Assembly: GCA_964017065.1 (NCBI GenBank) | Contig: OZ024785.1 | Span: 620,001 to 684,000 of the forward strand | Length of the DNA stretch: 64,000 nt | DNA from: Haliclona indistincta | Taxonomy: Eukaryota > Porifera > Demospongiae > Haplosclerida > Chalinidae | Reading direction: 5' to 3' | Part shown: in pieces, positions 12,201-23,305 of the stretch | How the letters are laid out: each line of letters begins with the position of its first letter | Numbering within the stretch: the first letter of the stretch is position 1 | Translations under genes and position numbers: made by a program | Notes under the pieces: model-generated | Database searches by the model: none | Told to the model about the DNA's origin: nothing | Seen by the model: the letters and a program-made list of their open reading frames with translations, nothing else

Positions 12201-15200
12201 ATTGACACGAGCGGTTCATGGTCGGTTTCGATGTTAACCACGTCACGGCCATAGATATAGTACTCAAAATGCTCACATGCAAACACGATTGCCAAAAACT
12301 CTTTCTCTATCTGTGCGTAACGTGTCTCAGCCTCTGTGAGCGCACGAGAAGCATAGGCAACGGGTTGGCCAAACTGCATGAGTGTGGCGCCGAGTCCTGA
12401 CTGGGAGGCATCACATTGTATGGTTACCTCATCATTCACATTATAGTACCTTAATACAGGTGTACCTGTGACTGCTTCTTTTAGCTTGTCAAACGCTGCC
12501 TGTTGGTTGGGTCCCCAAATCCACATGGTCTCCTTGGAAGTGAGGTCTCGCAGGGGCTTGGTTAGGTCCGAGAGACGTGGTAGGAACTTGCTCAAGTACT
12601 GGACAAATCCAAGAATTCGTTTCACTCCATTCACATCCTCTGGTGGAGGCATGCCCACTATTGCTTGGACTTTGTGAGGATCGACTCGAAGACCTTCCGA
12701 CGAGGCTACGTGTCCGATGAATGGTACCTCTGGTAACCTCAGCTTCATCTTTGATGCATTCAGTCGTATGTCTCGCTCAATACACCGCTCAAGAAATGCT
12801 TCCAGATTCGTATCATGATCTTCAGTTGACTGTTCCTCGGTGTCTCCGAACCCAACAACGAGAAAATCGTCGGCAATTACTTCCACACCATGTAGACCCT
12901 CGATGACTTCATACATTTTTCGTTGAAATACCTCCGGAGCAGATGAAATACCGAAAGGTAGGCGCGTCCACCTGTACCGGCCAAACGGTGTGTTGTATGT
13001 GGTTAGTAGGGACGAATCTTCATCCAATGGAACATGCCAGAACCCATTTCGTACATCAAGTAAAGAGAAACATTTAGCTTCGCACAATCGCGTCGCCACT
13101 TCCTCAATGGTGGGCAAAGGGAAATGCTCCCGTAAAATGGCTCTGTTGAGATCCTTGGGGTCCAGGCAGAGCCTCAAACGCCCATCCTTTTTGGGGACTA
13201 TTACCAATAAGCTCACCCACTCTGTTGGCTCCGTGACAGTGGCCAAGATACCATCTCTTTCTAGGTCATCTAGTGTTGCTTTTAGACGATCTCTGAGAGC
13301 AACAGGTACCCTCCTGGGTGGGTGTTGTACTGGAGTTTGTTGAGGGTCTAGCTGTATTCGGTACTCTCCCTTGAGACAACCTACCCCTTCTCTAAATACT
13401 TGGGGAAACCTCTGAATCAATTCTGCTTGCCCTAAGGGCTGTTTGGGCTGGCTAATTGTGAAGACGAATGCCTTCCCGACCTCCGGCATGCTAATAGAGT
13501 CATTGTCTAAGTACGAAATGATGTTCATACCTAAGCAGGCACTGCGTCCAAGTAGTGGTCGAATCTTGTTTCCTGGTACCAACTTGCATTTGATTCGATG
13601 TTGTGCCTTCTTTCGTCGAATGTTCAAAATCACCGTTCCCACAACTGGTATTGTGGAACCACCGTAAGCCACAATCTTGCCTGTTGACTTGGTAACTCTT
13701 GTGAGGGTAGGGTCTTGTGCTGCCTTCTTGTAAAGATCCAATGGAATCACATTACATTGGGCACCTGTGTCTACTTGAAAACGAAGGAAGTTACCACTTT
13801 CAAGCTCCACAGTTATCAACTGTGCATCATCGGGTTCATGTGACAGGGTACTCGCGTAATAGGCCTCGTCTTCACTTTCTTGTTCCTCAACAGCTTTGAC
13901 TTTGTCTGTTGGTGGTTTTTGTCGGCACTTAACTGCAAAGTGATTTGGTTTATGGCAGCGATTGCATGTTTTGCCATATGCTGGACACAATTCTCTTTTT
14001 GTATAAAGGCATGCTTCCGCCCACATCTCCAACACTCTTTAGTAGGCTGTCGGTCTATCGCATGTACTTTTTGCTCTTCTGGCTCAACCAGTTTTAGTTG
14101 CTGGGATGTGCTTTCTGCAGCACGGCATATTTCATCAGTCTTCGCCAGGGACAACTTCGGTTCCCGTAGTAATCTCTCTCATACTTTGGCATCTCTGATA
14201 CCGAAGACAAGGCGATCACGCAATATTTCTTCTTGAGTGATTGTCGCGAATGAACATTCATATGCCAGTGTTCTCAAACAGGTGCGGTAGTGATCATACG
14301 ATTCGCCCACCTCTTGGGCCCTCTGATTGAACTTATACCTCTCGAAAGGTATGTTCTTGTACGGTTGGCAGTACTTTTGAAATTTGTCAATTACTTTCTT
14401 GATCTCGGCTTTGTCCCCGTCAGCCTCCCACGTGAACGTCGTGTATACCTCCCTGGCCTCCTCGCCGATCACGGTCAATAGTGTCGCTACTTGTACGTCC
14501 TCGCCCTTTCCATTCAGACCAGTAGCTATGGAGTACTTTGCCCAGGCTGTTCTGAATCGCCTCCAGCGCTCACTTGCCTGAGAATGATGTATTTCTAATG
14601 CGGCTGGAGGCGGCAGTGCGTAGTTACCGGCGGCCATTATCCTTCAGTGTTTTCGTGGCCAACTTGACTCTCTCTTACAACTTGACGGTTGAAATCCCAC
14701 CTCCGACACCATGTAACGTTAGCCACGTTATATTGACTGATGACAAAGTCTTATTAGAACGCACACACACACACAGTCCAGAATCACATGGAGAGTCAGC
14801 TGATTAACACATGACAAACACACAAATATAATTGTACACGAGGTGATAATAAGTTGATGAATATTGCTATATATAAATGAGAATAAATATAATTGCCGGT
14901 TATAAATGATTATTAAATAACGTCACACGAATGGCTGTACTGGTAATGATTATTTTTGTATATGTGACAGAACTACGTGTCTGTTTCGTTTTTAGAGGTT
15001 TTGTATGCTATTTGTGTGAGTTACGCCCACTTTGGTGGTTGGTCGCATCAGCCTGAGCTTCAGTTAGCCTACTGCGCTTGCTTTCAGTCCTCTTGCCTTT
15101 CCAAGGTTCCAGAACGATAAAGGATTTTGCGAACTTTATGAATGACTTTTACACATGTTCTCATGCACTGGAAGTGTACATGAAAGTGATTTGGTTTAAG

Positions 15201-17916
15201 GTGACGGTTACCAGTTTGAGCTAATTAATATTCACAGAATATATACGTTTGTAGCAGCAAAAGGAAGCATGCTATAAAGTTGTGCAGACCATCATTCGAT
15301 GTGCCAAAATCAGCTGTTCTCTAGTAGTAAAACTAGAGTTCTAATGAACACATACCCGTGTGCTGAGCTAGGAGCTAAACACGACTACTCCTGCATTACT
15401 GCAACATGCACGTTACTTAATGGCTCTGACGTACGGTACATGTGAGACTGGTGAGGACATCGACATTGATAGGAGGTTGGGTGACACACCCACAATACCG
15501 TAAGTGCTCTTACAAGAACACGTAGCTTTAGATAGCCATGGATTAGCCGCTCAAACAAGGCTTGCCAGCACAGAAAATGTCTTCATAGGACTATAAACTC
15601 AGTGAAGAAGCTTTAGAGAGTGTTTTCGTGGAGAATTTCGAGCGGTGAGACGTAAACAAGCGTGTTTTTTTTTGATGACACACACATATATACATACCGA
15701 CGGACACAAACGCATAACCCTGGTGCATACTGCGCACGGGTAATAAGCCAGCAGCATATCGAACGCGCCGTCTGGTAGCGGGCAAAACTAATGCGACTAA
15801 AACCGCATTTTCTTGCGCCAAAATTTTTTTCAAACGGTTCGATAGCTAGCGAAAGTAGTATCTCGTAGTGCTCTAGGAGCTCCTCGAGGGACGTACGGTG
15901 TGATATTTGTTAGAAAAGTATCCGTTCACTAGTTATGCAGTGAAATGTCCGCAAGGACGCCATAAAATCTCGGCGAGTGTAGACCTTTTTGTCTGTAAGT
16001 CGCGCTATGTTTATCAGTAGCCGAGTTAACAGGTTCGGGCTCTCGAGAAGGTCCTGGAGCACTATTAGATACAACTTTCGCTAGCTGCTATCGAGCCATT
16101 TGAGACAATTTTGGCGCAAGGAAACGCATTTTTGGTCGCATTCGTTTTGCCCGGCTACCAGACGTAACGTTTGATCTGCTGCTTGCTGCTTATTTTACTT
16201 TTGGAGAACAGCTGACTTTGGAGCATCGAATGATGGTCTGCACAATGTTATAGCATGCTTCCTTTTGCTGCTACAGACGTTTATATTCTGTGAATATTAA
16301 TTAGCTCAGACTGGCTCAGACTGGTAACCGTCACCTTAAGGCAGCCACATACTGCAGCTGGATATTAGCCTGTATCAGTTTGATCAATAATTATTTTTTC
16401 AAGGACAAAATTAAAGTTTTGTTGATATACTGGTCAAATTTTGTGGTCTCTTTTCTACCTTGTCTTATTGCACTGTGTCTACATCTTTAATTTTTGTTTC
16501 TAGTTGACTTAGCTCAGACTAGACAGCCTCAATGTGGTGGGGATATTGCTGATTTCAAATGTTCAACGACCACTGCTGGTGGTAGTCTTCGTTGGGATGT
16601 AAATTCAGTTCCAGTGTTTTCAATTGACAGTACTAGAACAGTTGGTTATAACCTAACAATGAACGGGAGCGCGTATGTCTTCACTGAGGCCGGTACTGTG
16701 ACTGGAGTGAATGTCTACACCTCTACTGCACAGCTGAACACTAGTACGCTAGCACTAACTAATACTGTGCGATGTTCAGATGGAGGAGTCCCAGAGAGTC
16801 AATTATTTGTTCTTAATAATCGTGAGTAGGTGTTATATACAATTGCTATTATTTTTACTTTTTCCTATGATTCAGTTGTCTCTCCCAATACCGTGAGGTG
16901 CTCTGGCATACATGTACCTGCAATGAATATCTTTCAATATGAATGGGATATACCTAATGATGCTGGAGTTTGCTGTAGTCAATATCGTGTTGAGACATCA
17001 AATGGAACAGCTGTTATTATAAGTGAAAGACGCTTTGCTCCGACAGATGCCGCTTTCAACATTTCTGTTAGCTGTATAGATATGCTTGGGGCAAGCGGAA
17101 CACCTGAGTTTCTTCCTGCACATGAAGTTGTCAGTAAGTGCTGAGCTATAAGTAATGCAAACTGTGTACTCATGTGTATAATACATGTAGTTCGTCAAAC
17201 AGCCAGTATTTCAATGCCTGAACCTACAATTGGTAATATATGTGGTCCTGAAAGAACATACAGAGTTAATTTAACAACTACTGTGAGTAATAATTATACT
17301 AGAAGCTATATAGTTGACTTTATATTGTTGTTCTATAGAATCTTGGTGGAGGATGTGTGACTGAAATTGTTGATTGTAGTATTACTGTCGTTGATAATGA
17401 TGATAGCAAGACAATGAGTTGCGGAGATGAACTAAATGATAGAAGTTTTATATTCACAATAAACAACAGCAACAGTTTCACGGTTAGGTTTGATTTCACA
17501 AATGAACTGAATGAAACTATGACTCAAAGTCACTACTATGGTGAGTAACTAAGTGTATGGTTCTGTATAGTCATTATTTCTTTTCATTGTAGACACAACA
17601 ACTCTTAATGATGCCTGTAAGTAATATCTATTAATAATCACAGTTTGTGTAAAGCAATATCGCAAATTTTGCATGATACTCTTTATTTTCTGTTAGGTGA
17701 TATGTTGGGATGGATTCTTTTTTGGATATCTCTTGGAATTATAGTCGTTATTGTAATGGTTTCTGCTGTAATTATTGGTGTGTTATCTTGCTGGATTGAC
17801 AAGCTCAGAAAGAAAGATGTAAGAATCATGTGTAGTCATGCATGAACTGGCTTCAGTTTTTGTAATTGTAGGGAAATGAGCAGCAAGACCTAAACCTAGA
17901 AGACAAAGCACCCTGA
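9289..17916 (+). CDS. F1: Ig-type membrane protein with short tail, exon 1 split by a pogo-like element
   Basis: Coding exons: 9289-9367 continued at 10320-10322 (signal peptide, split by an element), 16504-16821, 16876-17133, 17191-17282, 17339-17540, 17593-17616, 17697-17818 and 17872-17916. Without the insertion they sum to 1143 nt in frame. The signal peptide is about MLLTCLAFLLLLSSSVTWA. Exon 2 is Ig V-like (ADFKC, LRW, VRCSDG). Exons 3-5 are Cys-containing extracellular modules (EWDIPND, then ICGPERTYRVNL). Exon 7 gives the membrane helix (LFWISLGIIVVIVMVSAVII), and the tail is short and tyrosine-free, ending LEDKAP. It is paralogous to F2. Exon 1 is broken six bases before its donor, and intron 1 holds a gypsy element and a foldback, stretching it to about 6 kb. 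Exons 2-8 remain open, so either the insertion is recent or another start is used. Confidence 0.65.
9368..10317 (-). mobile_element. Pogo/Tigger-like DNA transposon, internally deleted
   Basis: The inverted ends AAGTAACCGCGGGGGTTT...CCCCCGCGGTTACTT are flanked by TA on both sides (9366-9367 and 10318-10319). F2 has the uninterrupted site gggctactgg. The element encodes on the minus strand the start of a pogo-type transposase (next entry) but no DDE domain. The TA duplication and psq-type DNA-binding domain agree with a Tc1/mariner-pogo assignment. Confidence 0.85.
9650..9880 (-). CDS. Truncated transposase with psq-type helix-turn-helix
   Basis: The start at 9880 gives MAAKRKYSAEDLQRAIAE, followed by VALKYGIPPSTLDDHVKG. 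This is the layout of the psq/CENP-B-type helix-turn-helix at the N-terminus of pogo/Tigger transposases: a basic start, first helix, a G-IP-STL turn and recognition helix. It ends after about 76 residues, without the catalytic DDE region. It lies wholly inside the TA-flanked element, so it is a remnant and not a host gene. Confidence 0.75.
   Translation of the reverse strand: MAAKRKYSAEDLQRAIAECRSKSEPNVHGVALKYGIPPSTLDDHVKGKVKKVGAGGSTVLSRQVEQEIVLSCITKS
10435..10534 (-). repeat. Truncated 3' LTR of the gypsy element
   Basis: It matches 14712-14811 almost exactly, from tgtaacgttagcc through a CA microsatellite to cagctgattaa, then diverges. It is the part of the LTR nearest the TSD, so the U3-side portion was lost together with the end of pol. 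Confidence 0.8.
10535..11315. other. Unassigned sequence inside the gypsy insertion
   Basis: This segment lies between the truncated integrase and the truncated 3' LTR. An open frame at 10689-10937 on the plus strand has no recognisable domain. I could not decide whether this is rearranged retrotransposon sequence or a separate insertion. Confidence 0.4.
11307..14154 (-). pseudogene. Gypsy pol region: zinc knuckle, protease, RT, RNase H, partial integrase
   Basis: In order on the minus strand: a CCHC knuckle (CNRC...H...C, about 13975), an aspartic protease motif DTGA (about 13760), reverse transcriptase with LPFGISSAP and the IADD active site (about 12860-12960), RNase H (CDAS...TDHEPL, about 12230-12410), and integrase with an HHCC-type finger and a DNGPQF segment. 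The frame is broken near 14035-14154 and near 11800-11815. Integrase ends before its catalytic glutamate. The domain order PR-RT-RH-IN is that of Ty3/gypsy. It is a dead copy. Confidence 0.85.
14179..14637 (-). pseudogene. Gypsy gag-like open frame
   Basis: The 152-codon frame begins MAAGNYALPPPAALEIHH, a usual start for gypsy gag in invertebrates, and contains a W-rich helical segment. It ends in a different frame from the following pol region (frame change near 14154-14180). It lies directly downstream of the primer-binding-site-like sequence of the 5' LTR. Confidence 0.7.
14712..14927 (-). repeat. 5' LTR of the gypsy element
   Basis: It begins TGTAACG and ends GTCACA on the plus strand, the TG...CA ends expected of LTRs, and abuts the TSD cgaat. 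Length is 216 bases with a CA microsatellite near 14761-14776. Only its first 100 bases have a counterpart at the other end of the element. Confidence 0.75.
15196..16339. mobile_element. TTAA-flanked foldback element in F1 intron 1
   Basis: Both ends carry TTAA (15196-15199 and 16336-16339). Inside are inverted ends GGTGACGGTTACCAG...CTGGTAACCGTCACC. The inverted similarity continues for hundreds of bases on each side, for example agcatgctataa at 15268 against ttatagcatgct at 16247, and ttgcgccaaaat at 15815 against attttggcgcaa at 16109. The element is therefore close to one large imperfect palindrome. No transposase is visible. TTAA duplications occur in piggyBac and Kolobok elements; I cannot choose between them. 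Confidence 0.7.
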
Positions 17917-18199
17917 AAGCAAGCACTAAGATGTAGTAGACAGTTGAGAGTACCTTCTCATTTAGCTAACTGTGTGTTACTATAGCCAGGCTATAATTAC
18001 TGAACTATATACTGTTTGTCAAGGATCTGGGAAGGAGAATTGTCCATCACTCAGGGGACTTCAATGACACTATACGTATCTGATTTCAAATACTCTGTTA
18101 TAACCCCATTGAGAAATGCTAATAATTAATTAAACACTACATTGATAATTACAGACAAATCACATAATTCTGAGTATACGTCCATACATCAGTTAATAT
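17917..18199. other. Intergenic between F1 and receptor D
   Basis: Converging 3' ends. The first 70 bases match the sequence after F2 (aagatgtagtagac, accttctc), so they are probably 3' UTR. Nothing else is recognised. Confidence 0.5.
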
Positions 18200-19478
18200 T
18201 CACTTGTTGATAAGCCTCATTGTGTTGGAGTGGTATTGTCCCTCCATAATATAAGCTACATTCTCTTGAGTAGTGATGGTGTGTTCCTTGATGACATTAG
18301 GTGTGTCATAGATCACTGTAGCTAGCTCAGTGACTTGTTCTTTATCATGGTCAGTAGTTGCTGTAGCATGTGATGATGGTCTCCTTCTCCTCATAACACA
18401 CCACACAATGATACTAGTGATAATAGCTGTACTGATGACCAACACTGTTCCACTAACAAGAACAGTGGATACTGTGGTTACTGTAGTGAATGGAGAAAAA
18501 ATAATATATTGATGACACACCAAGTAACATTTTTGTTGTGTCGTCGATATTGTTGCTTAACTATAACTGTAGAGCTGCTTCTGTCCATAGGAATTGTTGA
18601 TTGTACACAGCTTACTTGTGTCTCAGATGATGTTATGTGTACTTGGTCTACAGCTATGCAGTCTTATGAAAACATGGATAAAATAAACTCACTAGAAGTG
18701 TAGTATGCTTGAACTAGCTGAGTACCAGTTGAGACTTGTGTTTCAGTTGTTAGTGGCACTATAACAACAAGCCTATGATAATACGAGTGATTTATGATAC
18801 TTGTTTATTTCACCATTCACTATAGCATAATCACTGATAGGTCCTGGTCCCACAGCATTGACAGCAATCACTGTAATATAGTAGGTTACTCCTGGTACAC
18901 CAGACACTGTGTAGCTAGTCATAGAAGAGTTCACTTGTGTGTGTATCAGTGTGCTGTTATCACTGGTATTATAAGACACTACATAGTGAAGGACTGGGAA
19001 ACCAGTTATCAGAGGAGGAGGAGGCTGGAATAAGGAATTGCAATTTTATTAAGTACTTGTGTAGTTAATTGTACCTGCCATGTCACCAGAAAGTTTGATT
19101 GATGTATATTGACTGTACTACGAAGCTCACTCTATCAGTAACTGCATCATGAGTGTTATACCACATCATGAGTGTTACAATGCATTAGGTGATTAATGTG
19201 CTCAAACCATCATATGTGACTGTGAGTTGATCACTCCATGGTCCATGTTGTCCAGTACTGTCAGTAACAGCCACAGCAAATGAGTAGTTGTGTCCACGAG
19301 TGATCAGGTCATCAGTCAGTATCAGTGACTCAGTGTTGCTAGTACTGTAGTACGAGCTAGAGCTACTGTAGTTAGTGATATTGATAGTGTAGTTGAAGAC
19401 ACAGTCTGTGGGTCCATTAGGAGGAGCTAGCCATGTTAGTATTGCTGATGATGTAATTAAATGGTGGATTGGTTGCAC
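18200..19478 (-). pseudogene. Receptor D: 5'-truncated, frameshifted FN3 receptor copy
   Basis: Only the FN3 domains, stalk, membrane helix and tail remain; no Ig or signal exon is present. The first FN3 exon (19478-19209) has lost its usual start sequence. The next half-domain exon (about 19143-19078) carries two extra bases near 19110, which put a stop in frame. The tail (18523-18200) carries a 4-6 base insertion (ccataatataagc) that shifts the frame after VAY and replaces the GGTIPL end. The membrane and tail sequence is otherwise that of receptors A and G. Three independent lesions make this a pseudogene. Confidence 0.8.
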
Positions 19479-19892
19479 CTAGGACTGCATGTATTTTTTA
19501 GCATAATTCTCAAAATTTCATAATACAACTATTTCTGTGGATACAGGAGATTGTGCTCTACTCAGAGTAGCAGTTGATGTTAGTGTGCATGTAGGTGGTA
19601 TAATACTAACAGTCATATTAGCTCTATAGCTGTTTAGTTGACACCTCAGGCAGTTCAGTCATGCAAAGAACTGGTGGGTGTGGTACCGTAGAAGAGAGGG
19701 TAGGCATTGCTATAGTATTGCATTCAATTACTAGAAGTCATAGAAGTTAAACGTTCCCATCGCACAACTATACAGCTTTTACGAGTTGTAGGTATATAGA
19801 CATAAATTATTATAATAACACTCACAATACTAAACTAGAGGGCTAGTCTAACAGAGTGTCAGTCTAACAGTATTTGCAACCACATGCAATTG
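19479..19892. other. Intergenic between receptors D and C
   Basis: No gene is supported. The minus strand around 19540-19620 has a short open stretch (MTVSIIPPTCTLTS) faintly like the end of an Ig exon; this is too weak to call. Confidence 0.35.
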
Positions 19893-21765
19893 TTATTTAT
19901 TGTGTGCTAGTCCATAAGCTACATTATCTTGAGTACTGATGTTTTGTTCTTTTGAAGGTGTGTCATAGATCACTGTAGCTAGCTCAGTGACTTGTTCTTT
20001 ATCATGGTCAGTAGTTGCTGTAGCATGTGATGATTGTCTCCTTCTCCTCATAACACACCACACAATGATACTAGTGATAATAGCTGTACTGATGATTGAC
20101 ACCGTTCCACAAACAAGAACAGTGGATAATGTAGTTACTGCAAAATGAAAATACACAACTCATGTTGACAAACACTAAAATCATAATCTGTTATTGTTGT
20201 TACTGAGCTCACCAATAACAGTAGAACTGCTTCCACCCACTGACTGTACTATAGTTGATGTTTGTGAATAGTTTACTAGTGTTGTACTTGACGGCATTCG
20301 TGAATGAGCTACTTGGGTAGTACTGCAGCTCATTTGGTGTATTACAGTTGAATACTTCGTAGTTGTCTGCTCTATCACTGTAATCGTTGTAAGTGAATAG
20401 TGCACAAAGGGGATAAACTTACAAGTAGTAGATGTATCTTGATTGGTGATGCATAAAGCAGAACTGTAAAACTGACATACTTGTGTTGCAGTGATTGTAA
20501 AAACCAGTGGTACTATTATAAAATTATAGCTTTAGATGTTATTAATATTAATAAGAATTATCTCACCATTCACTATAGAGTAATCACTGATAGGTCCTGG
20601 TCCCACAGCATTGACAGCAATCACTGTAATATAGTAGGTTACTCCTGGTACACCAGACACTGTGTAGCTAGTCATAGAAGAGTTCACTTGTGTGTGTATC
20701 AGTGTGCTGTTATCACTGGTATTATAAGACACTACATAGTGAAGCACTGGGAAACCAGCTATCAGCGGACGAGGAGGCTGGAATGAAGCAATAACATTAA
20801 TAGGAATCATCTGCCTTTAATTAACTAACCTGCCATGTAACAAGTATGCCTGATGGAGTCAGTGTTGCATTAAAATTCATGGCACTATAAACTGCAAGCG
20901 ACACTATAGTGGAAAGTACATACATTGTACATACCATCATATGTGACTGTGAGTTGATCACTCCATGGTCCATGTTGTCCTGTACTGTCAGTAACAGCCA
21001 CAGCAAATGAGTAGTTGTGTCCACGAGTGATCAGGTCATCAGTCAGTATCAGTGACTCAGTGTTGCTAGTACTGTAGCACGAGCTAGAGCTACTGTAGTT
21101 AGTGATATTGATAGTGTAGTTGAAGACACAGTCTGTGGGTCCATTAGGAGGAGCTAGCCATGTTAGTGATACCGGTGGATTGCTGGCAGTGATACTCAGA
21201 TTTGAAGGAGACATTGCAGCACCTTTTTGGGTAGCATTAAATCATTATTGAAATCACACATTTCCATTTTAGTTTAAACTCACCTGCTATTTTTATTGTC
21301 TTGACTTGCTTAGACAAAGTACTAGCTGATACAAAACATTGAATACTGCTATTATGGTGAGACAATGGAACATTTATAATTGTGGCAGTTGAGGACACAA
21401 AAAAGTTTGAATAGCTAAATACAGCAGTAAAGACACCATTGTTGAGTGGATCAGAATTTGGTTGTAAAACTCCATTTCTGTATGTGAACATAATATCTCT
21501 ATATAGCCAATTCAATGTTGGTTGTTCAGCTTCAGATACAGTGGTTTCTCTAACAATAGTACAGTTGATAGTGACATCTTGTCCAGGACAGGCTGATACT
21601 CCACTAGCTGGCTCAATTTGCTGAACTGTGACAGTGTCCACAATATCTTGAGCTGTCTCTAGATCTGATGAAGACACACAGTCAGAGCTCTGAATACATG
21701 TATGATAGCTTACTTGTTGTCAGGGCTAAATAAATTAGCACAAAACCATTCGTTTTGAGCCACAT
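19893..21765 (-). CDS. Receptor C: intact Ig-FN3-FN3 type I membrane protein
   Basis: Eight exons: 21765-21714 (signal peptide MWLKTNGFVLIYLALTT), 21664-21284 (Ig, CPGQDVTINC...IQC), 21222-20935 (FN3), 20891-20830 and 20777-20567 (second FN3), 20479-20423 and 20377-20213 (Ser/Thr-rich stalk), and 20137-19893 (membrane helix and tail). The sum is 1461 nt, exactly 486 residues plus stop, with all phases compatible. The helix is about VLVCGTVSIISTAIITSIIVW, followed by MRRRR. The tail is the shortest of this type, with VIYDTP and NVAYGL only. The start lies under the same upstream block as A and E1. Stalk exon lengths (57 and 165 nt) vary between copies while FN3 exon lengths do not. Confidence 0.8.
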
Positions 21766-22049
21766 TGTAAACGAAATGTTTAGTTCTCTATGAATACATG
21801 ACACACCCATTGGCCAGGCATAATCTCATGAATACATTTAAGATCTATTTATGGTACACATACATGTAACCTCGAGGCTAATGTAACCTCGTGAAATGAT
21901 GCTTGTCATTACACAACATCATAATAATTAATTCTTTTTATGCATGCATGGTAATATATAGCTATCAGCAGTGTCAGTTTCATAGTAATTATATCGTATA
22001 GATTCATTGCTATGTATATTTCAAATGTCGAATGTCATGTTCATAGCTT
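21766..22049. other. Upstream flank of receptor C
   Basis: It matches the upstream flank of E1 (30364-30580), with shared cattggccaggcataatctc and tttatgcatgcatgg. This is probably promoter sequence duplicated with the genes. No coding sequence is seen. Confidence 0.45.
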
Positions 22050-23234
22050 CATCATAGCAAAAAGTTAGCAAACACACAAAGCACTTGGTGGGCCTTCTTC
22101 AGAATACTCAAAAACACTTGTACAGTGTAGATAAGAAAAGAAAAATTAAAAGGAAATTTAAGAAAGAAAGAATAATTTGAGAGAATAAGGAAAATTTTAA
22201 GATAAAGCCATAAGAAAAACCATGAGAAACAACTACTAGGTGTGTTTTGTCCAAGCGTCACTAAGTAGCAGACCACAATCTAAGTTGCATGTTTGAGGTG
22301 TATTCTTAATCCAAATAGCTTCTAAAACTCTTCTCTTGTCATAATTCTGTTCAACTTCTAAGATTCTATAGCTAGCTGCTTCTCAATCTGGTCTGTGTTC
22401 TTTGTCCCATGCATGCACCGCAGTACCATTATTTCTATTACATACTCTAACAGCATACTTGTGTTCTTGTATTCTCTTCTCCAGTGTCCTCTTAGTTTCT
22501 CCTATAAAGCTAACCTCACAATCATGGCATGGAATCTTGTACACAACACCCTTCTTCTTTAAAGCTGGCGTCCTGGACTTTACCCTCATTAAAGTCTGTC
22601 TTAAGGTACCTTTTGACTTGAACACTGCTCTTACTCATAGTTTTCTGCTTGTAACCTCAGTCTTTTCGGAGATACCCAGTGACCTCTTTTTCTTGTTTGT
22701 TTCTTCTCTCTCAGATTATGTGTGATCAGATGTTGCGGATATCCATTCATTCTGAACGTGTTGTTAAGATGCTTCATTTCTTCTTGTATCACTTCTTGGT
22801 CACAAATCTTCCTTGCTCTCTCCGCTAAACACCGTATAGTTCCGGATTTTACATGTGGATGATGGTGTGAAAAGAATGGTGTATCTGTTCGTATTGGTAG
22901 GTTTTCTGTAAACCGATGTTGTAAATTTAGGACATCAAGAAAACTGATGTGATTATTACGTTCCTCCTCCCTTGTGAATTTTATCTTTGGATGTTGTATA
23001 TTGAGGTGTTTGTGAAATTTGTCAAGAGCATCAGAGCCATGTTTCCACAAAATGAATGTATCGTCAACGTCTCTCCACCTCATCAGGGGTTTCAGATCAG
23101 CAGAACTCAATGCTTCGTCTTCAAATCTTTCCATATATATGTTGGCTACTACGGGTGACAGAGGAGAACCCATTGCCGCTCCATCTACCTGTTCATAGAA
23201 CTCATCCTCAAACATAAAGTATGTCATTGTCAAG
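22050..23234 (-). mobile_element. 5'-truncated Penelope-like retroelement
   Basis: Two minus-strand frames lie end to end. 23233-22631 encodes reverse transcriptase, with GSPLSPVVANIYM and VDDTF (normally YVDD, here DVDD). 22625-22383 encodes a GIY-YIG endonuclease (VVYKIPC...FIGET.R.L..R..EH). RT followed by GIY-YIG is diagnostic of Penelope-like elements. The frame changes between the two, and the C-terminal region (22380-22260) continues with stops. The N-terminal part of RT is missing, so this is a dead copy. Confidence 0.85.
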
Positions 23235-23305
23235 CATAATTTATTCTGATCAATTCACAGATCACGTCTGGCGTCATTGTCGTTCGTTCTTCTAAAGTGT
23301 CATTA

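Larger units (their letters stand above)
10435..14927 (-). mobile_element. Ty3/gypsy LTR retrotransposon, rearranged copy in F1 intron 1
   Basis: The insertion is bounded by the 5-base direct repeat cgaat (10430-10434 and 14928-14932), and F2 intron 1 shows the undisturbed region near 33400. On the minus strand it holds a 5' LTR (14927-14712), a primer-binding-site-like stretch starting TGGTGTCGGAGG at 14711, gag, zinc knuckle, protease, reverse transcriptase, RNase H and part of integrase. Integrase is cut at about 11316. The next 780 bases are unrelated to gypsy coding sequence, and the 3' LTR survives only as its last 100 bases (10534-10435). Several frame breaks make it non-functional. 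Confidence 0.85.

Noticed and set aside
12218..14581. Plus-strand open frames across the gypsy pol and gag regions
   Set aside because: They are antisense to clear RT, RNase H and protease motifs.
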